Positions 11,223 through 22,489 of a stretch of DNA of 64,000 nucleotides are shown piece by piece. The notes beneath the pieces are model-generated. The model was given only the letters and a program-made list of their open reading frames with translations, searched no databases and had not been told where the DNA came from. Position 1 is the first letter of the stretch. Every line of letters begins with the position of its first letter. The position numbers and the translations under genes were made by a program. This stretch comes from Ophiosphaerella korrae. Lineage: Eukaryota > Ascomycota > Dothideomycetes > Pleosporales > Phaeosphaeriaceae. Location: NCBI GenBank assembly GCA_028456385.1, contig JALNQF010000084.1, forward strand, positions 62,001 to 126,000. The letters are read 5' to 3'.

Positions 11223-14200
11223 ATGCCGAAATTCGTGCCTCGACAGCGCAAGCACAAGGCAATCGCGCGTCAAAAATCTGGGTCAAATATATCAGAACCC
11301 ATTCTCAACCCAAACAGCACCGAGATCCTCCCAGTCGAACAGCGCGAACGCGAAGACAAGAAAAGAGCCTTGAAAGCGGAGCTTGTGCGCGAATCACAAG
11401 GCAAGATAAGTGGGAAGAAGAAAAAGCGGTTGGATAAATATGTTGATACTAAGCTCAAGAAAGAGGAGAACCTGGCACTGCTCAAGAAGCTGGCCACACA
11501 AAAGGTCGACACTAGCTTATTCCAAAGCTCTAAAAAGCTTGGTAGCGGCTCAGATTCAAAAAGGGAAGTGTTAAGGCGTGCATTTGCAGAAATGAAGGCT
11601 GGTATTGACGTCGAGAAAAATGAAAGTTTACTATTTGAGGAACGACTATTGCCAGAGCTCGTCCAGAAAGGCGAGAGTTTTGCTGGTGCAGATGGACCTG
11701 CAAGACTTCTACAGTATACATCAAGGCAGAAATCACAATCAAATTCCGTGCCACGAGAACGAGAACAAGAATACCAACACTCACACCCACATAGAGTGTC
11801 AGCGCCACAAGCTGAAGCCGAACCCCAGGCCCCCTCAAACGTATCTACAGTTCCACGGTCTAGCGGCCTCTTTGGAGGTGGTCTAAAGCGCCCAATAGAG
11901 TTGGATGAATTGGGCAAACCCATCATACAAGTACGGAAGCGCAGGAAGGCCAAGAATAAGACAGTCGTCATCAACGAGGAAGTAGGCTGGGAAGGCTTCA
12001 GCTCGGATGGGCATATTGCGTCTGATGATGAGGAAGCTGTTAATGAAGAGCATGATAGCGAGGCTTCAGAAAACCCGAGTGAAGTATCTAATGGCGAAGA
12101 GGCATCAGGATCAGACTCAGAGAAGAGCATAGGCTTTGGAGAAGAAAGTATAGACGAATCCAGTGAAGAGGGAAGTGACATAGGCCAAGACGAGGATAAC
12201 AAAATGGTCAAGAAAGAGAAAGCGTCAGCTTTTAAGGCCTGGGCTACGCGACAAAGGAATGAAGCCATCGGCTTCGTTCCGACGAATCATCTGTCCCAAA
12301 CAAAACTACCACTACCTACGAACTTCGAACCCAGGACGCCTGAGCAAGACCCACTCCCCCCAGAGCTAGAAACCAATACTACTAGCGATGCTACTCGCAA
12401 GGCTTTCAGCGTCACTGTTGATAGACCAGCTGCAATTCAAGAGTCACGGTTGCAACTACCTGTTGTAGCCGAGGAGCAGAAAATAATGGAGGCGATACAC
12501 AACAACGACGTAGTAGTGGTATGGGGTACCACAGGTAGTGGTAAGACAACGCAAGTGCCACAATTCTTGTATGAAGCAGGTTATGGCGCCACTGACGGGC
12601 CTACGCCAGGCATGATTGGAGTGACTCAGCCACGGCGTGTTGCTGCAGTCAGCATGTCAAAACGTGTCGGTGATGAGCTCGGCGATCATGGCTCAAAAGT
12701 AGCTTACCAGATCAGATTCGATACCACAACCAGTGCCAAAACAGCCATGAAGTTCATGACAGATGGAGTGCTTCTTCGAGAGATCACCCAAGATTTCGTG
12801 TTGATGAAGTACTCCGCAATTGTCATCGATGAGGCTCATGAACGTAGTGTAAATACAGATATTCTGATAGGCATGCTCAGCAGAATTGTAGATCTACGAG
12901 CTGAGATGGCGAAAGAGGATAGCAAAATAACCCGCCTCAAACTCATTATTATGTCTGCTACTCTACGGATATCAGACTTTACAGAGAACAAGCGATTATT
13001 TCGAGGCCAGTCGCCGCCACTTATCAAAGCAGAGGGCCGGCAGTACACCGTCACGAACCATTTTGCTCGTAAGACTCAACGGGACTATGTCGAAGAGATG
13101 TTTAGCAAAGTATCTAGAGGTCATCGAAAGTTACCGAGGGGTGGCATGCTTGTGTTCCTCACAGGTCAGAACGAGATCGCATACCTAGCGAAGCGCTTGA
13201 AGCAGGCATTCTCGTCCACCCAAGGACATGAAGTAAAGGTTGGGAAAGTTCAGATATCTCCTACAGAGGCACCCTTAGAGGCTGAAGATATCGAGCTTGG
13301 AGCAAAAGAGCAGGATCACGAAGATCATGACGAATCAGACTCAGGAGATTCCATCATTTTAGGACTAGATGATGAAGACGACAAGGATTTTAATATCGGA
13401 GACGAGAAACCAGAGGATACAGTCATGAATGTGCATGTGCTGCCACTATACTCGCAGCTGCCTACAAGCCAGCAGATGCGAGTCTTTGATACACCGCCGG
13501 ACGGTTCGCGCCTCATAGTGCTTGCCACGAACGTAGCGGAAACAAGTTTGACTATTCCGGGAATAAGATACGTGTTCGACTGCGGGAGAGCAAAGGAAAA
13601 AAAATACGATCTGATCACAGGTGTACAGAGTTTCGAAGTTGGGTGGATCAGCAAGGCTAGTGCAAACCAGCGTTCTGGTCGTGCTGGCCGTACTGGGCCC
13701 GGTCACTGCTATCGCCTATATTCGTCTGCCGTCTTCGAGCGTGACTTTGAACAGTTCGCTGCACCAGAAATTTTGAGAACACCACTAGAGGGTGTGGTCC
13801 TTCAGTTAAAAAGTATGGGTGCTCCTGTTACTACTTTCCCTTTTCCAACTTCACCGGATCGTGAGAGCCTACAGAAAGCTGAGAATCTACTATTATATCT
13901 GGGAGCACTTTCCACCAACGGAAAAGTAACGAAACTTGGTCATGAGCTCTCGCTTTACCCGTTGAACCCACGTTTCGCCCGCATGGTTGCAATGGGTGTT
14001 GCTCAAAACCTGACTGCCGAAACCATTGCTCTCGTAGCCGCCCTCTCCGTTCCCGAACTCATCATCCCGGAAAGCAAACTCGGCCTACGCGATCCTCCCA
14101 AAAATGCGGATGAAGATGTGATCCGGACCGAACAAGACAATATTGAGATGGAAGAGCGATCCCGCCGACGGAAGGCCTACAACGCGGCACAGGCCAAACT

Positions 14201-14966
14201 TGCTATCAATGCCAAAAAAAGTGATTGCATAAAACTCAGTAATGCCGTATGTGCCTATGCTTATGAGTCCAACTCACAGCATTTCTGCGAGGATATGTAC
14301 CTCAACTCCAAAGCGATGAACGAAGCATCCCAGCTCCGACCCCAGCTCACCAACATCGTGCGCGCACATCGTCCCACAGCGATAAATACATACAATCCTA
14401 AACTCCCTGCGCCATCCGATCGCAGCATAAATCTCCTGACCCAAATATGCGCAGCTGGATTCATAGACCAAATCGCCATGCGGGCTGACTTGGCACCAGT
14501 GCCCCCAGAACTACTACGAAAGCCCAAAACCGCAATTGATGTACCATATATCACCCTATTCTCATCTCAAGCCGACCGTACCGAGGATCCATACGTGTTT
14601 TTGCACCCAAGCAGTTTGTTAGCGCGCACCCCACCTGTAAAATTACCAGGCTACATTATATACTCGCATCTCCAGCGCGCATCGGCATCGACTATCAACA
14701 CAACCAAAGCTCCGAAGACGCGCATGCACTCTCTGACGCCAATAACAAGACCCCAGATCATCAACATAGCGCTCAATACACCCTTGCTGCAAGCGTCGAA
14801 ACCAAAGGGTAAAATCGCCGAGATGCCTGAGAATAGGAGAGAATGTGAAGTTGAAATTAGCCTCATGAGTGAAAAAGGGAGTCAGGGTTGGGGATTGGGG
14901 GTGCGGAGGGTAATTCAAAGGAAAGAGAAGGGTGGTCACTGGGTTGTAGAGAAAATCATTGGGTAA
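11223..14966 (+). CDS. ECM16: DEAH-box RNA helicase Ecm16/Dhr1 (DHX37), U3 snoRNP
   Basis: Nucleolar helicase that removes U3 snoRNA from pre-18S rRNA during small-subunit maturation. Uninterrupted frame of 1247 aa. N-terminal third: charged, with a KRPIELDELGKP segment and a long acidic Ser/Glu-rich stretch at about residues 260-325. Helicase core: Walker A GTTGSGKT (435-442), DEAH (536-539), SAT (578-580) and motif VI QRSGRAGR (816-823). An acidic insertion of about 50 residues (about 685-735, EDHDESDSGD...DDEDDKDFN) interrupts the second RecA domain, as in Dhr1 proteins. The winged-helix/ratchet and OB-fold regions follow. The start MPKFVPRQRKHK is short and basic, as in the family. The absence of introns in a 3.7-kb gene contrasts with its neighbours. 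Confidence 0.95.
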   Translation: MPKFVPRQRKHKAIARQKSGSNISEPILNPNSTEILPVEQREREDKKRALKAELVRESQGKISGKKKKRLDKYVDTKLKKEENLALLKKLATQKVDTSLFQSSKKLGSGSDSKREVLRRAFAEMKAGIDVEKNESLLFEERLLPELVQKGESFAGADGPARLLQYTSRQKSQSNSVPREREQEYQHSHPHRVSAPQAEAEPQAPSNVSTVPRSSGLFGGGLKRPIELDELGKPIIQVRKRRKAKNKTVVINEEVGWEGFSSDGHIASDDEEAVNEEHDSEASENPSEVSNGEEASGSDSEKSIGFGEESIDESSEEGSDIGQDEDNKMVKKEKASAFKAWATRQRNEAIGFVPTNHLSQTKLPLPTNFEPRTPEQDPLPPELETNTTSDATRKAFSVTVDRPAAIQESRLQLPVVAEEQKIMEAIHNNDVVVVWGTTGSGKTTQVPQFLYEAGYGATDGPTPGMIGVTQPRRVAAVSMSKRVGDELGDHGSKVAYQIRFDTTTSAKTAMKFMTDGVLLREITQDFVLMKYSAIVIDEAHERSVNTDILIGMLSRIVDLRAEMAKEDSKITRLKLIIMSATLRISDFTENKRLFRGQSPPLIKAEGRQYTVTNHFARKTQRDYVEEMFSKVSRGHRKLPRGGMLVFLTGQNEIAYLAKRLKQAFSSTQGHEVKVGKVQISPTEAPLEAEDIELGAKEQDHEDHDESDSGDSIILGLDDEDDKDFNIGDEKPEDTVMNVHVLPLYSQLPTSQQMRVFDTPPDGSRLIVLATNVAETSLTIPGIRYVFDCGRAKEKKYDLITGVQSFEVGWISKASANQRSGRAGRTGPGHCYRLYSSAVFERDFEQFAAPEILRTPLEGVVLQLKSMGAPVTTFPFPTSPDRESLQKAENLLLYLGALSTNGKVTKLGHELSLYPLNPRFARMVAMGVAQNLTAETIALVAALSVPELIIPESKLGLRDPPKNADEDVIRTEQDNIEMEERSRRRKAYNAAQAKLAINAKKSDCIKLSNAVCAYAYESNSQHFCEDMYLNSKAMNEASQLRPQLTNIVRAHRPTAINTYNPKLPAPSDRSINLLTQICAAGFIDQIAMRADLAPVPPELLRKPKTAIDVPYITLFSSQADRTEDPYVFLHPSSLLARTPPVKLPGYIIYSHLQRASASTINTTKAPKTRMHSLTPITRPQIINIALNTPLLQASKPKGKIAEMPENRRECEVEISLMSEKGSQGWGLGVRRVIQRKEKGGHWVVEKIIG

Positions 14967-15249
14967 GGCTCAGTTGAGTCTTGATTTGATATGGACGATA
15001 TTGTTAAGATGGATTCTGCATAGTACGGTGCTATTCACAAAGGGAAACCGTAGCTTGTTGAGGTTAAATATGAAACGATGGTACCCGATCAAGGTAATGA
15101 AAATGCTTGAGTCCCGTGGTACTCTGATTACTTATCATCGGAATGCCATTATCTGCGTTGTACTTGGCTATTCTAACCCAGTTTGCGGGTATCTGGGGTA
15201 GGCTTTGGCTCCTTCAAAACTGTCGGGTGCTTTTCCCTCTGAACTTCCC

Positions 15250-16939
15250 TCAGTCTTTCGTAACACTTGTCTCCGTCGCAACTTTTTCACTCCTCATTAC
15301 ACTAATCTCCTTCTCTTGCTCCACGCTCTTCCTAGACTCGATATCCACTACTATACCCCTACTCTGATACGTCCTGAATTTCCTCGCCGATAAACCCGCC
15401 TCAAACATTTCGTCAATCTCCTCCAAGGTACGGTTTTTCACCTCAGGCAAGAAGAAAAACACCCAAGTAGCCGCAATAACGCACGATGGGAACCAAATAA
15501 ACCCGTACCGTGGACCCCAATTCAAGCTTGCAGGGTTGATAAAATACGGCGCTGTAAAAGAGGTAAGCCACGCACCAGCGAACCCAACTGCGGCTGCAAG
15601 TCCAAAGGTATGGCTGCGTAATCGTTGTGTAGGTAACTCGCCGCCACATAGCCAAGCATAAGTTGATATCATACCGTTATAGGAAAACATGTAGATACCG
15701 GTTAGTCCAACCGTTACTTTACCGGTGCTCTTCGCGTTGGGATTTTTATGGTATATGGTTGCGATGATGAGTTGTAGAATACCGCAGACGAGTAAACCTA
15801 TCATGAGCAAGTTGCGTCTATTTCCGAAGCGCACGACGATGAAGGAATTCGCGACGAAAGCAAGGATAGAAATTGCACTGAGCACGTTGGACATGGCGAA
15901 AGGGTCGGAGACTTTGGCCATCTGAAGAAAGTAGGCTTTGAATGCTGGGTGTGGGTCAGTACAACTGGTTGAAGGTGAGAGGAGCCGGATAAGACACTAA
16001 CCGATGATAAACATGGAGCCAGATGCAGCTTGGAGTAAGACGGCGCACACAGCGAGAGTAGTTCGGCGCCGGTCAATCGGATTGCTGAAGAGGTCTAGCC
16101 ATCCTGCGCCAGAAGATGTTTCTTTCTCTCGGTCGATGGCGGCTTGAATTTCAGTAGCCTCTGCGATACTGTCATGATCCTCCGGACGAAGCCATTGGAG
16201 TGCTTTGGTGCCATCTTGGAAACGACCCTGTAGAATCAACCATCTTGGGGACTCGGGAATGAACCAGATTGTGCACAAGATAATGAACGGGAACACATAA
16301 ATCAATCCCAATGGAATTAAGTATGCAGACTTGTCCGGTCGTGTTGCGGTCGCCCAGTCAACAATGGTCCCAATGAGTGTGCCGAACGAGACAAAGAAAT
16401 TAAAGGCAGTCAGGAATACACCGCGTAATTCAGCTGTGCTACTCTCCTGTAGGTATAACTGAGAGAAGGTCATAAAGTACCCGTTGGCTAGACCAATGAC
16501 TAGACGGCCCACGTACAGTGCTCCGATGTTGTCCGTGGTCATCATAATAATGTTGGCAACGAAGCATATAACACATGCAGAAGCCAGGCATACACGTCGT
16601 CCGAAACGAGCGGATGGGATGCCAGCCGTAGCAGAACTAATGAAAGCGCCCAAAATCATCAGAGACGATATGAGTTGCTGTCTCTCAGTCGTAATGTTCC
16701 ATCCTGTTGGAGTTTTGGCTGAACGGTATCCAAAAACCTTGTGAGATGTGAGCTTTGCTACGATTTTATAGGCGAATACACAAAGTGGTTATTACCTGAA
16801 GGAACCCTTTCATGGCCTGTAATCCTCCAATCATGCCAAAATCAAAACCATACTGAAATGGACTGAGGACGACAACTCCACACGCTAGGAAGAGCCGCCA
16901 ATGGCTGCGCCACGAGTCTCCTTTGTTTGCATCGGTCAT
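15250..16939 (-). CDS. MFS sugar porter (hexose/alpha-glucoside type)
   Basis: Plasma-membrane sugar transporter, sugar-porter family. Exons 16796..16939, 16002..16737 and 15250..15944, introns 58 and 57 bp, 524 aa. The start ATG (MTDANKGDSWRSHWRLF) is followed at once by membrane segment 1; an upstream ATG is out of frame. Family marks: the loop 2-3 motif ARFGRRVC, the PESPRWL motif after segment 6, a large central loop with EIQAAIDREK, and the C-terminal PEVKNRTLEEIDEMFEAG. About 12 membrane segments can be counted. The sugar cannot be told from sequence; the C-terminal pattern resembles fungal hexose, maltose and quinate porters alike. Convergent with ECM16, with 283 bp between the two stop codons. 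Confidence 0.92.
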
Positions 16940-17613
16940 GATGCGGTTGAGGTAATCGCAAATGATACTGATGGCAGCATGTTTCGGACCGACCGCTAGT
17001 TATACCTTGAGCGGAAATCTTTGGCTTTGGGGGATAAACTCTTTGGGATTTACCCATCTGCCGAACAGGATGCCAAGGAGTATTCATATATGACCCCACA
17101 AGCTCAGAATGTTCAGAGCAGCCAATGGCGGGGTTACCCTTGGCGACTTATCCAAGTTGAATGTGGGGAAAGCAGGGTGGTCAGGAGGATGCGGGTCCAT
17201 ACATTGTTGATCGGAACGGCATCGCCAAATTGATAGACGAAGATGTTCAGAAGTGTGGCCTAAGGATTGCAGATATTCAGGCCGATTGTAAACATGTTCT
17301 CTATTTTCTCTACCAACGCGGAGATAAGCTTGATGTATTGCCCGTTGTGTCAAGGTTGTGGTGGTGGGGAAGTGCGTCGGCTGGATAGAGCCGACAGAAA
17401 GAAGGAAATCCATTTATAAGGCAAGCCTGCAGTGAATATATGCATAGCAAGTATGTTCCGCCTGGTGCGGTCGGTTAGGCTGGAGTAGAGTATGGGGTAC
17501 ATAGCTAATAGTCTACAGGATTGGGGCAAGATGTGGGCCGCAACCTGGGCGGGGAAGAAAGCTTGTCTGCGAACAACGTCAAATGCAAACATTATGCAGC
17601 TTGTGCGAATGAC
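16940..17613. other. Divergent intergenic region, sugar porter (-) / MTQ1 (+)
   Basis: 674 bp without a convincing coding region; several overlapping short ORFs lack family features and conserved composition. It should contain both promoters. Confidence 0.5.
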
Positions 17614-18767
17614 ATGCCGCGTATTTCACCTTTACTTCTCCGCAAAGCGCATGCGATAGACAGCCTGCTGCCAGCCCTCCTCGGCCCTTGCCGCGACCTC
17701 GACGCAGCACTCAACGAGCTACGATGGCTGCGTGAATATGCTGAGAAAACGGCAGAGGGGCGTGTAGCGCGCGGCCATGTATTGGCCAAGGGCGCATTAC
17801 TGAGACAACTGGTCAAGCAAAGAGCGGCGGGGAAGCCGCTACAGTACATACTGGGGACTGAGTATTTTGGCCGTCTGGAGCTCAGGTGCAGGCCGGGTGT
17901 GCTAATTCCGAGGTAGATGGCATGTCGTGGTCTAATAGAAGAACAAATGCTAACCACGCGTCCAGGCAAGACACAGCGGCTTCGGTATCACATCTCGTGC
18001 ATCTGCTGCGCAACGCGCAAGCGCTCCCTGCCGAACTATGCCTCTTGGATCTGTGTACGGGCAGCGGCTGCATTCCTCTCCTCTTCCAGCATGAACTGCA
18101 CGCCGCGCATGAACAGGTCAACCTACGCAGCTTGGGTGTTGATGTCTCTGACGAAGCCCTTCAGCTAGCTACTCACAACATGAAAAGGGCGGGCAAAACC
18201 AGCTCGCACAACAACAGGGCCCATGTCGAGTTTCTCAAGGCTGATCTCCTCCTTGATCCTTCTACAGAACAGGTTGAGGAATCGCTGCTACTTGAGACTG
18301 CACTCCATGTCCATCAACAACCGCTGATGTGGGATATTCTAATATCTAATCCACCATACATATCACCATCAGACTATTGGACGACAACGACTCGATCAGT
18401 CCGAGGCTATGAACCCAAGTTGGCACTCGTACCTCGACAGAATACCAGTTACAATGACATTGAGCAGGGTGATAGATTCTATCCCCGTCTGCTTTGCATT
18501 GCGCGAGACGTGGGAGCAAAGATAGCACTACTGGAAGTCGCGGATCTGGCGCAAGCTTTGCGTGTTGCCCAGCTTGCGCGCGCCTCTGGAATTTATGACG
18601 GCATCGAGATATGGAGAGAAAGCCCAGGCGCTGTTGGTGCAAAAAACAAGTCAGAGGAGCAGGGCTTCTTCTCAGTCATTGGTGAAGGCAACGCCCGCTC
18701 GGTCCTCTGCTGGCGTGGCGCAGGATCAGTGTGGCTTGGGAAAGCAACCCCTATTCCACGGAGATGA
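17614..18767 (+). CDS. MTQ1: Release-factor N5-glutamine methyltransferase, Mtq1/PrmC (HemK) family
   Basis: SAM-dependent enzyme that methylates the Gln of the GGQ motif of peptide-chain release factors; Mtq1 does this for the mitochondrial factor. Exons 17614..17912 and 17966..18767, 53-bp intron with GCTAACC branch site, 366 aa. Visible features: an N-terminal helical domain, YILGTEYFGRLELRCRPGVLIPR, which is the PrmC motif ahead of the RPETE site (interrupted here by the intron, giving PRQDT), the SAM-binding LDLCTGSGCIPLLF, and the catalytic NPPY motif (LISNPPYISPSDY). The C-terminal motif GYEPKLAL is also typical. The start is the first in-frame ATG. Mitochondrial rather than cytosolic role is inferred from the PrmC architecture. 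Confidence 0.92.
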
Positions 18768-20293
18768 AAGCTCCTTCAGCAAATCGTGCAAATGATGAAT
18801 ACCGAATCTGAAAACTGCAATTAGAGCGACACCAATTCCATAGTGATGATGCAGAACACCAGCAGAGGCTAAATCTGTTTGGGTATCAGTCTGGCTCAGC
18901 GACGCAGGTGGTAGGCAACCATTAGATGATTGCCACATTGAATGGGTGTCTCGACCCAACGAACACTCGAGACGAATGAGTTGAAGACGATTACGATGCT
19001 GGGGCCGGAATGGCGTTTGGTTCTAACCGAATCCCGTTAGGCACAGGGAGCCCTTTGTTTGAAAGGGGGGGCATGCACACCGTGTCTGGCCGTCAGCAGA
19101 AGACGACCGGCGCATCAGAGCAGCTATCTGACGTGTCCAGAGTCAAGACAAGACAGACTCTTCTGCCCGTCAGAAAACCACGCGTTCACCCGAGCATACC
19201 AAACAGTCCTCGTTTCATCTACCAAAACACCAGAGTCTAAGTCCTTTACTGTCGTCTGACAAGTCGACCGGCCGAGAATGTCTATGGATGGGTCTTGCAG
19301 CTTCGAGCCACTAATGCTGCAGCGGGAGCGGCTCAGTCCTTGCAAAACTGTTCCATATTTCTACTCTGCGACCCAACCTCCTTGCTGCACATCCTCGGCT
19401 GCAGCTGAGCCACACCATTATGCCCTGGCTATTGGATATTGACTTCCGGTCCTAATAATTAGACTTTGAGCCCCAAATTTGCCATGAAGCCGCGAGGGCT
19501 CAGCCAGCGTGCTTGATGAAACGAGCCGACGAATGATTCGCGTTAAATGTAGCACAAGCTTTCTGTTTCGGGTGTCAGAATGCTCGACACGAAGCTTAGC
19601 GGTAGCTTATTGTCATCTTGATAAGAGCTCGGGCATCTTGAGTCGCCCACTTGGTTATGCGTGGTGACCTGTCTGTGGTTGCATTTGGCCAAGCCTGCAG
19701 GTCTGTCTCGCGATCGCCGTCAATATGCTTTCTGTCAACTACCTAGGTATGGCAACCTGAGCGACAAAGCGACGAGTAGACACGGATAGAATCTTCAGTT
19801 CAAAACCCGTAGCGTGTTTACCCAAAACTCGGAAGTGTTTAAGGCCAACCCTGCACCTTTTACCAGGGTTATTCAAAGTCGCGCACTATACCTTTTTAAT
19901 CGACTACAATCTGCAAACAGCTCAGCCACTGGGGAAAGCGAAGGTGCGCTCTGCCGCCCGTTCCGCATACCGGCCGCGTCGGCGCTTATTGATCAGCAAC
20001 AAGTCTGAACCTTGCCGTTGGGGTGCTGTTTCATTGCAGCGTATGCAGTGGCTGGGCGTGGCGCCGTGGCGGCCAAATATCTTGAGTAGTCACAGTGCCC
20101 AGTGCCCTAACCAGAAAGTGCACGGCGAGGGAGGTTGAGTATATGATCTGACTGGCATCGGCCTCTTTGTCCGGCAGTTTTGTTTCCCAGTTTCCTTTTG
20201 GTTGTTTTTCCGTGCGTCCTCGAATCTGGATCCAAGGGTCCCGTCGAACCCATTCTGAAGGGCATCCATAGCAGGTGCAGAACAACGCTCACC
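18768..20293. other. Intergenic region upstream of the LtrA-domain gene
   Basis: About 1.5 kb. Short ORFs occur on both strands but none shows a domain, intron signals in phase or a consistent start. The last 150 bp before 20294 is probably 5' UTR. I see no repeat or RNA gene. Confidence 0.5.
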
Positions 20294-22297
20294 ATGGGAC
20301 ACGACGGCGGCCACCACCATCATGAGGAGAAAACCTCACTCTCCTTCTTCGCTTCCCCCCTCCACGAGCCTGTTGCACCCTCATATGGCTCTACTCCGTC
20401 TTCCGATATCGAGCACCAGCAGAAGCCTCATAACAATGCCTCCGTCTCATCAGATCCGAAGAACGCGAATCCCCAGTTTGAAAATATGGACTACTCAGTA
20501 CACGATAACCCCACTTTCCATCGCCATGCCGAAGCCACAACAGCTGAGCTGTTCTACGACTTGTTCTTCGTTGCCAACTTGACTACCTTCACGTCCAATC
20601 TCGAGATCAATGATCACAAGTCTCTATCTGCTTATGTTGGATTTTTTGCCCTCCTCTGGTTAACTTGGTACCAAGTTTCCCTCTACGACGTGCGCTTCAG
20701 TGCCGACTCCGTCTTTGAGCGTACGGCCAAAGCAATCCATTTCGGAATCATGGTTGGGTTCGCCGTCATTGGTCCACAATGGAAACCAGGTCAAGAAATC
20801 AAGGACTACAAAATCTTCAGGGCATTTGGCTTTGCATTGATGGTATCTCGTTTGACGCTGTTTTGTCAATATGGTGTTACGCTCATGTACACCAAGAAGT
20901 ATAAAAAGACCATCCTTCCGTTGTCTTTGGTCATGGGAATGACACTGCTTGCTGCCATACTCTACGGCGCGTTGACTACCAAATTCCCGAGAACGATTAT
21001 TGGTGCAAACGGCGTGGCTCTCGAGCGCAAGAGCAATGTATATATCGCGTGGTATGTTATTGCCATTAGCGAGACTATCCTCACTGTCGTGGTATCATGC
21101 GTTTGGCGCATTATCTCATTCAAAGGAACACATATGGTACAGCGCATGAGCCTTCTAACACTCATTATCCTCGGTGAAGGCATCATCGTTATTTGCAAGT
21201 CCATCTCCAAGATCGTAAAGAACGACTATCTCTGGACTTCAGCTGTCGTGGGCCAGATCGTCACAGGTGGGATACATTTCAATTACTATTGGTAGATTCA
21301 GCATGCTAACCTACCCATAGCCGTTCTCATTATCTACTTGCTTTATATGCTCTACTTTGATCGCATGCATGAAGAGCATTTCGGCTCTATCAGACAGCAG
21401 GTCTGGTCCTTCCTACACTTCCCACTCCACGTCGTCTTAGTGCTCGTCCTTCAGGGAGTATCCCTCCTCATCATTTGGCGTCAGGCCGTCGAGTCAATAC
21501 ATGCACTCTCTAGATCCTGGGATCCGGCTCTCGCCTATGCTTACAGTGGTACCCCGCCTCCCAACGGGACATTGCTTGCAGACCTCACCAATCGCGTAAA
21601 CAATAATTATACACGGGGCAAGGCATTTGCAGACTATATGAATGCAACATGCTACGACGCTGTCTTCTCTTTCCTCCCTAAAGGCATTGATGCGAGCAAA
21701 GAAGTGAAGTCTGTCCAGAAGGCGTATGTGGATATGGTCGAGGGATTCGATTTCTCCGATGCCTCCGATGGAGGCAACCAAACTGCGAATGATCAGTTAT
21801 ACAACTCGATCATGTCAATGACATCCGCAACTTATAAGACCCTGTTTGATACATTCGGGGTGACTGTCTCGAAGTACAGACAGAAGAAGGTTGGAGGCAC
21901 GGGACCACCCGATCTTTCTGCGACGCAGCTCCAGTATTTCCAAATTTTCGATCTGATCTTCCTATATACATTCATTGCTGTAAGTCTACCTAGATCTGCT
22001 GACATACCATGACTTATTCTAACGAAATCACAGGGTGGTCTCGCGTTAATCCTCACATCCGTCCTCGGTTACCTCGCTCTTCCCGTACATCACCGTCGCA
22101 TAGGCCCTACCATCAGACTTGCTATCACCGGTTCCATGGGTATTGGCTTATGCCTTGTAGCACTGGTACACTTCAGCAACCGCAACTTAAATGCGTATCT
22201 AGGCAGCTCCTGGATGATTCCAACAATATGTTTGGTCTTGTTCATCTGCGTCGTTATCGACCAAGTGGGTATGCCGAAGAAGAAGAAGACGCATTGA
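20294..22297 (+). CDS. LtrA-domain (low temperature requirement A) membrane protein
   Basis: Polytopic membrane protein of the LtrA family, first named from a Listeria low-temperature mutant; the molecular function is not established. Exons 20294..21266, 21321..21979 and 22034..22297, introns 54 bp each, in phase, 631 aa. The ATG at 20294 has a good ACCATGG context and is followed by a His/Glu-rich hydrophilic stretch. The family signature is EATTAELFYDLFFVANLTTFTSN. Next come repeated hydrophobic helices, including RMSLLTLIILGEGIIVICKSI (the conserved LGE box of LtrA) and, in exon 3, GGLALILTSVLGYLALPVHHR. A hydrophilic loop of about 150 residues separates the two halves. The C-terminus is basic (PKKKKTH). 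Confidence 0.9.
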
Positions 22298-22489
22298 AGG
22301 CGAGCGTTATAGGCCTATGTGGATTAGAAGTGTGATTCGAGGCTGGAGAACGCAGGGATGTTTTTCCTTTGTTATTTGATGCATGTTTTAGAGGTGCGAC
22401 CGCCTTCTCTTTTATTGTAACTATACTATTGTTTTCGACATGCAGTGTTCTTCAGTTCCGAGTGAAATGCTTAGCTCGAAGACATCTCT

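Noticed and set aside
11270..12268. 332-codon antisense ORF within ECM16
   Set aside because: It mirrors the acidic Ser/Glu-rich coding strand (Ser/Leu-rich antisense), has no start context or splice signals, and the + strand gene is certain.
18726..18959. Minus-strand ORF with a hydrophobic segment downstream of MTQ1
   Set aside because: It overlaps the MTQ1 3' end, is 77 codons and matches no family known to me.
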